Source: an uncultured Prevotellaceae bacterium (lineage in GTDB: Bacteria > Bacteroidota > Bacteroidia > Bacteroidales > Bacteroidaceae). Taken from it: a stretch of DNA of 60,908 nt. Where the stretch lies: assembly GCA_946625675.1 (NCBI GenBank), contig CAMOTI010000117.1:1-60908 (forward strand). The letters are read 5' to 3'. Of the stretch, positions 59,449-60,908 are shown piece by piece (within the stretch, counting starts at the first letter, position 1; each line of letters opens with the position of its first letter). Both the position numbers and the translations under genes were made by a program. Under the pieces are notes generated by a model that did no database searches, had not been told where the DNA came from, and was given only the letters and a program-made list of their open reading frames with translations.

Positions 59449-60180
59449 ATGGGAAGAGCATTTGAATTCCGTAAAGCCCGCAAACTGAAACGTTGGGGCA
59501 ACATGGCCAAGACATTCACACGTCTTGGCAAACAGATACAGATCGCAGTGGCAGAAGGCGGTCCAGAGCCAGAGAACAACTCACGCCTGCGTGCCATTAT
59601 CGCCACTTGCAAGCATGAAAACATGCCGAAGGACAATATTGAGCGCGCCATCAAGAACGCGATGGGTAAAGACAAGTCGTCCTTCAAGACAATGACATAC
59701 GAAGGATACGGACCTTTTGGTATTGCCGTCTTCGTAGACACGCTGACTGACAACACCACACGTACCGTAGCTGACGTGCGCTCGGTGTTCAACAAATTCA
59801 GCGGAACGCTGGGAACAATGGGTTCGTTGGCTTATCTTTTCGATCACTTCGCACAGTTCACTTTCAAGAAGAAAGAGGACATCGACATGGACGAGCTCGT
59901 GCTCGACCTCATCGACTACGGTGTGAGTGACGAGTTCGACGAGGAATACGACGAGGACAAGGAAGAAACTACCATCACAATCTATGGCGACCCTAAGTCG
60001 TTTGCACTCATTCAGAAATACCTGGAGGAAAAGGGCCTTGAGATTGTGTCGGCCGAGTTCACCTATATTCCCAACGACCTGAAGGAGGTGACCGACGAAC
60101 AGCGTGAGACCATCGACAAGATGGTGGAGAAGCTGGAAGAGTTTGACGACGTTCAGAACGTCTACACAAACATGAAATAA
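59449..60180 (+). CDS. YebC/PmpR family protein
   Basis: The 243-residue protein belongs to the YebC/PmpR family. It starts MGRAFEFRKARKLKRWGNMA and contains FTRLGKQIQIAVAEGGPEPE, ENMPKDNIERAIKNAMGKDK and YEGYGPFGIAVFVDTLTDNT. The C-terminal half has an acidic SDEFDEEYDEDKEETTITIY stretch. Family members bind DNA as regulators or help ribosomes through poly-proline runs. The length is normal. It is 145 bases after pheT. Confidence 0.93.
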   Translation: MGRAFEFRKARKLKRWGNMAKTFTRLGKQIQIAVAEGGPEPENNSRLRAIIATCKHENMPKDNIERAIKNAMGKDKSSFKTMTYEGYGPFGIAVFVDTLTDNTTRTVADVRSVFNKFSGTLGTMGSLAYLFDHFAQFTFKKKEDIDMDELVLDLIDYGVSDEFDEEYDEDKEETTITIYGDPKSFALIQKYLEEKGLEIVSAEFTYIPNDLKEVTDEQRETIDKMVEKLEEFDDVQNVYTNMK

Positions 60181-60212
60181 TCTATCCACTCCTTTACAAC
60201 GTTGGCTTAAAC

Positions 60213-60470
60213 ATGAAATACGTTTACACCACGACGGGCACTTGCTCCAAGCAGATAGAGATCAGCGTGAACGACGAGACACATATCGTCGAGGACGTTT
60301 TCTTCGTAGGCGGATGCCCCGGCAACACGGTTGGTGTGGCCACGCTCGTGAAAGGTCGGCCGGTGGACGAGGTCATCTCGCTTCTTGAAGGCATTCCGTG
60401 CGGCATGAAGCGGACATCCTGTCCCGACCAGCTGGCTCAGGCACTGAAGGAAATCCGTTCGAATTTCTGA
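60213..60470 (+). CDS. TSCPD-domain protein (TIGR03905-like)
   Basis: The 85-residue protein matches the small TSCPD family, named for the motif TSCPDQLAQAL near the end. It starts MKYVYTTTGTCSKQIEISVN and contains FVGGCPGNTVGVATLVKGRP and GIPCGMKRTSCPD. Four Cys residues suggest a metal site. TSCPD domains also occur in class II ribonucleotide reductases; the role of the stand-alone form is not known. It follows yebC by 32 bases. Confidence 0.88.
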   Translation: MKYVYTTTGTCSKQIEISVNDETHIVEDVFFVGGCPGNTVGVATLVKGRPVDEVISLLEGIPCGMKRTSCPDQLAQALKEIRSNF

Positions 60471-60535
60471 GGAAGCGCACAAACAGCCTGCTCTCATCTG
60501 GCCTATACTGAGCGTGAAAGCAGATGACAGAAAAC

Positions 60536-60571
60536 AAAAACGCATTGACCATCCTTGGTCAATGCGTTTTT
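60536..60571. terminator. Rho-independent terminator
   Basis: AAAAACGCATTGACCA (60536-60551) pairs with TGGTCAATGCGTTTTT (60556-60571) around TCCT. A T run follows in both directions. It should end the yebC-TSCPD transcript and may also stop the leftward gene at 60696. Confidence 0.9.
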
Positions 60572-60695
60572 GTTTATGGTTTCTTTGCCGTTCCGGTTTT
60601 CCAGCCCGATGCAATTCGTACTGCGGCATGAAAACTGGCAAATGATATAATTACAAAATTAATTGAGAATCGAGAATCGTCAATTTCGTTGATTG

Positions 60696-60908
60696 CTATT
60701 TCTTGAAACTGCTGTAGATAATCTCAAGTCCCACTTTGTCGTTCTCTCCGCCCACGAGCTTGGCGCTCGACATGGAGAAGTCGTGAGCCAGTTTCACGAG
60801 TGATCCGCTGCTTGAGTCGTATGTGGCGTCAACGGGAATGAGCAACACCTTGTTGTAGTTCTCAGTGGCAGTGCCGTTCTGCTTCTCCGTCTTCATGATG
60901 TTGATCAG
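60696..60908 (-). CDS. DUF4270-like protein, 3' end only
   Basis: The frame is open to the right edge of the window, so only the last 70 or so residues are seen. They include YNKVLLIPVDATYDSSSGSL, then LVKLAHDFSMSSAKLVGGEN and a final LEIIYSSFKK. The HDFSMSSAKLVGG block and the end are those I recall from DUF4270, a Bacteroidetes surface lipoprotein family. An ATG at 60896 is internal. The true start lies outside the window. Confidence 0.65.
   Translation of the reverse strand: MINIMKTEKQNGTATENYNKVLLIPVDATYDSSSGSLVKLAHDFSMSSAKLVGGENDKVGLEIIYSSFKK

Overview
The window looks like a chromosome segment from a Bacteroidales bacterium, most likely Prevotella or a close relative. Several intergenic regions carry the Bacteroidetes promoter form (TTTG, about 19-20 bases, then TAnnTTTGC). 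The gene content fits too: DUF3943, DUF4923, DUF4270-like and TPR envelope proteins, an infC-rpmI-rplT cluster behind thrS, an IS66-type element, and many short palindromic intergenic repeats. All assignments come from reading motifs by eye; no database was searched.

Left flank (1-23.3 kb): ordinary chromosome. In order it holds tRNA-Arg(UCU), a SWIM/SNF2 helicase, a fucose-isomerase-like protein, sstT, nhaD, pfkA, a lipid kinase, the thrS-infC-rpmI-rplT operon, a TPR protein, def, ruvX, a membrane metallophosphoesterase, a degenerate kinase fused to a SPOR domain, DUF3943, an esterase, an L,D-transpeptidase and a DUF4923 lipoprotein.

Centre (23.3-45.5 kb): one large CRISPR-Cas island, with every cas gene on the minus strand. 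The operon starts at a good promoter upstream of cas6. It runs through cas10 (GGDD, no HD domain), a Csm3-like Cas7, Csx10, a fused Cas7-Cas7 protein, a TIGR04423-like protein and a TIGR03986-like RAMP, which makes it type III-D-like. Three CARF-type effectors follow: two Card1/Can2-like with PD-(D/E)XK motifs and one Csx2/TM1812-like HEPN RNase. The adaptation block comes next: a 127-aa unknown, an SF1 helicase, cas1, a CRISPR-associated primase-polymerase (CAPP type), cas2 with an N-terminal extension, and a TPR/OB-fold protein. Last come an AT-rich leader and an array of 17 repeats plus one truncated repeat, transcribed leftward. The leader-distal end is decaying: two adjacent repeats each carry the same 76-bp insertion, and the last repeat is cut by a tnpC-less IS66-like element with perfect 26-bp terminal repeats.

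The likely logic is as follows. Cas6 and the Cas10/Cas7/Csx10 complex detect target RNA. Cas10 makes cyclic oligoadenylate, which switches on the three CARF nucleases. Cas1-Cas2 with the PrimPol and helicase acquire spacers.

Right flank (45.5-60.9 kb): ordinary chromosome again. It holds an MBL hydrolase, a methyltransferase remnant, aroE, a TPM protein with lemA, three envelope proteins (two zinc-ribbon and one YiiX-like), ybjQ between two copies of a short repeat, a GH2 glycosidase, pheT, yebC, a TSCPD protein and the 3' end of a DUF4270-like gene.
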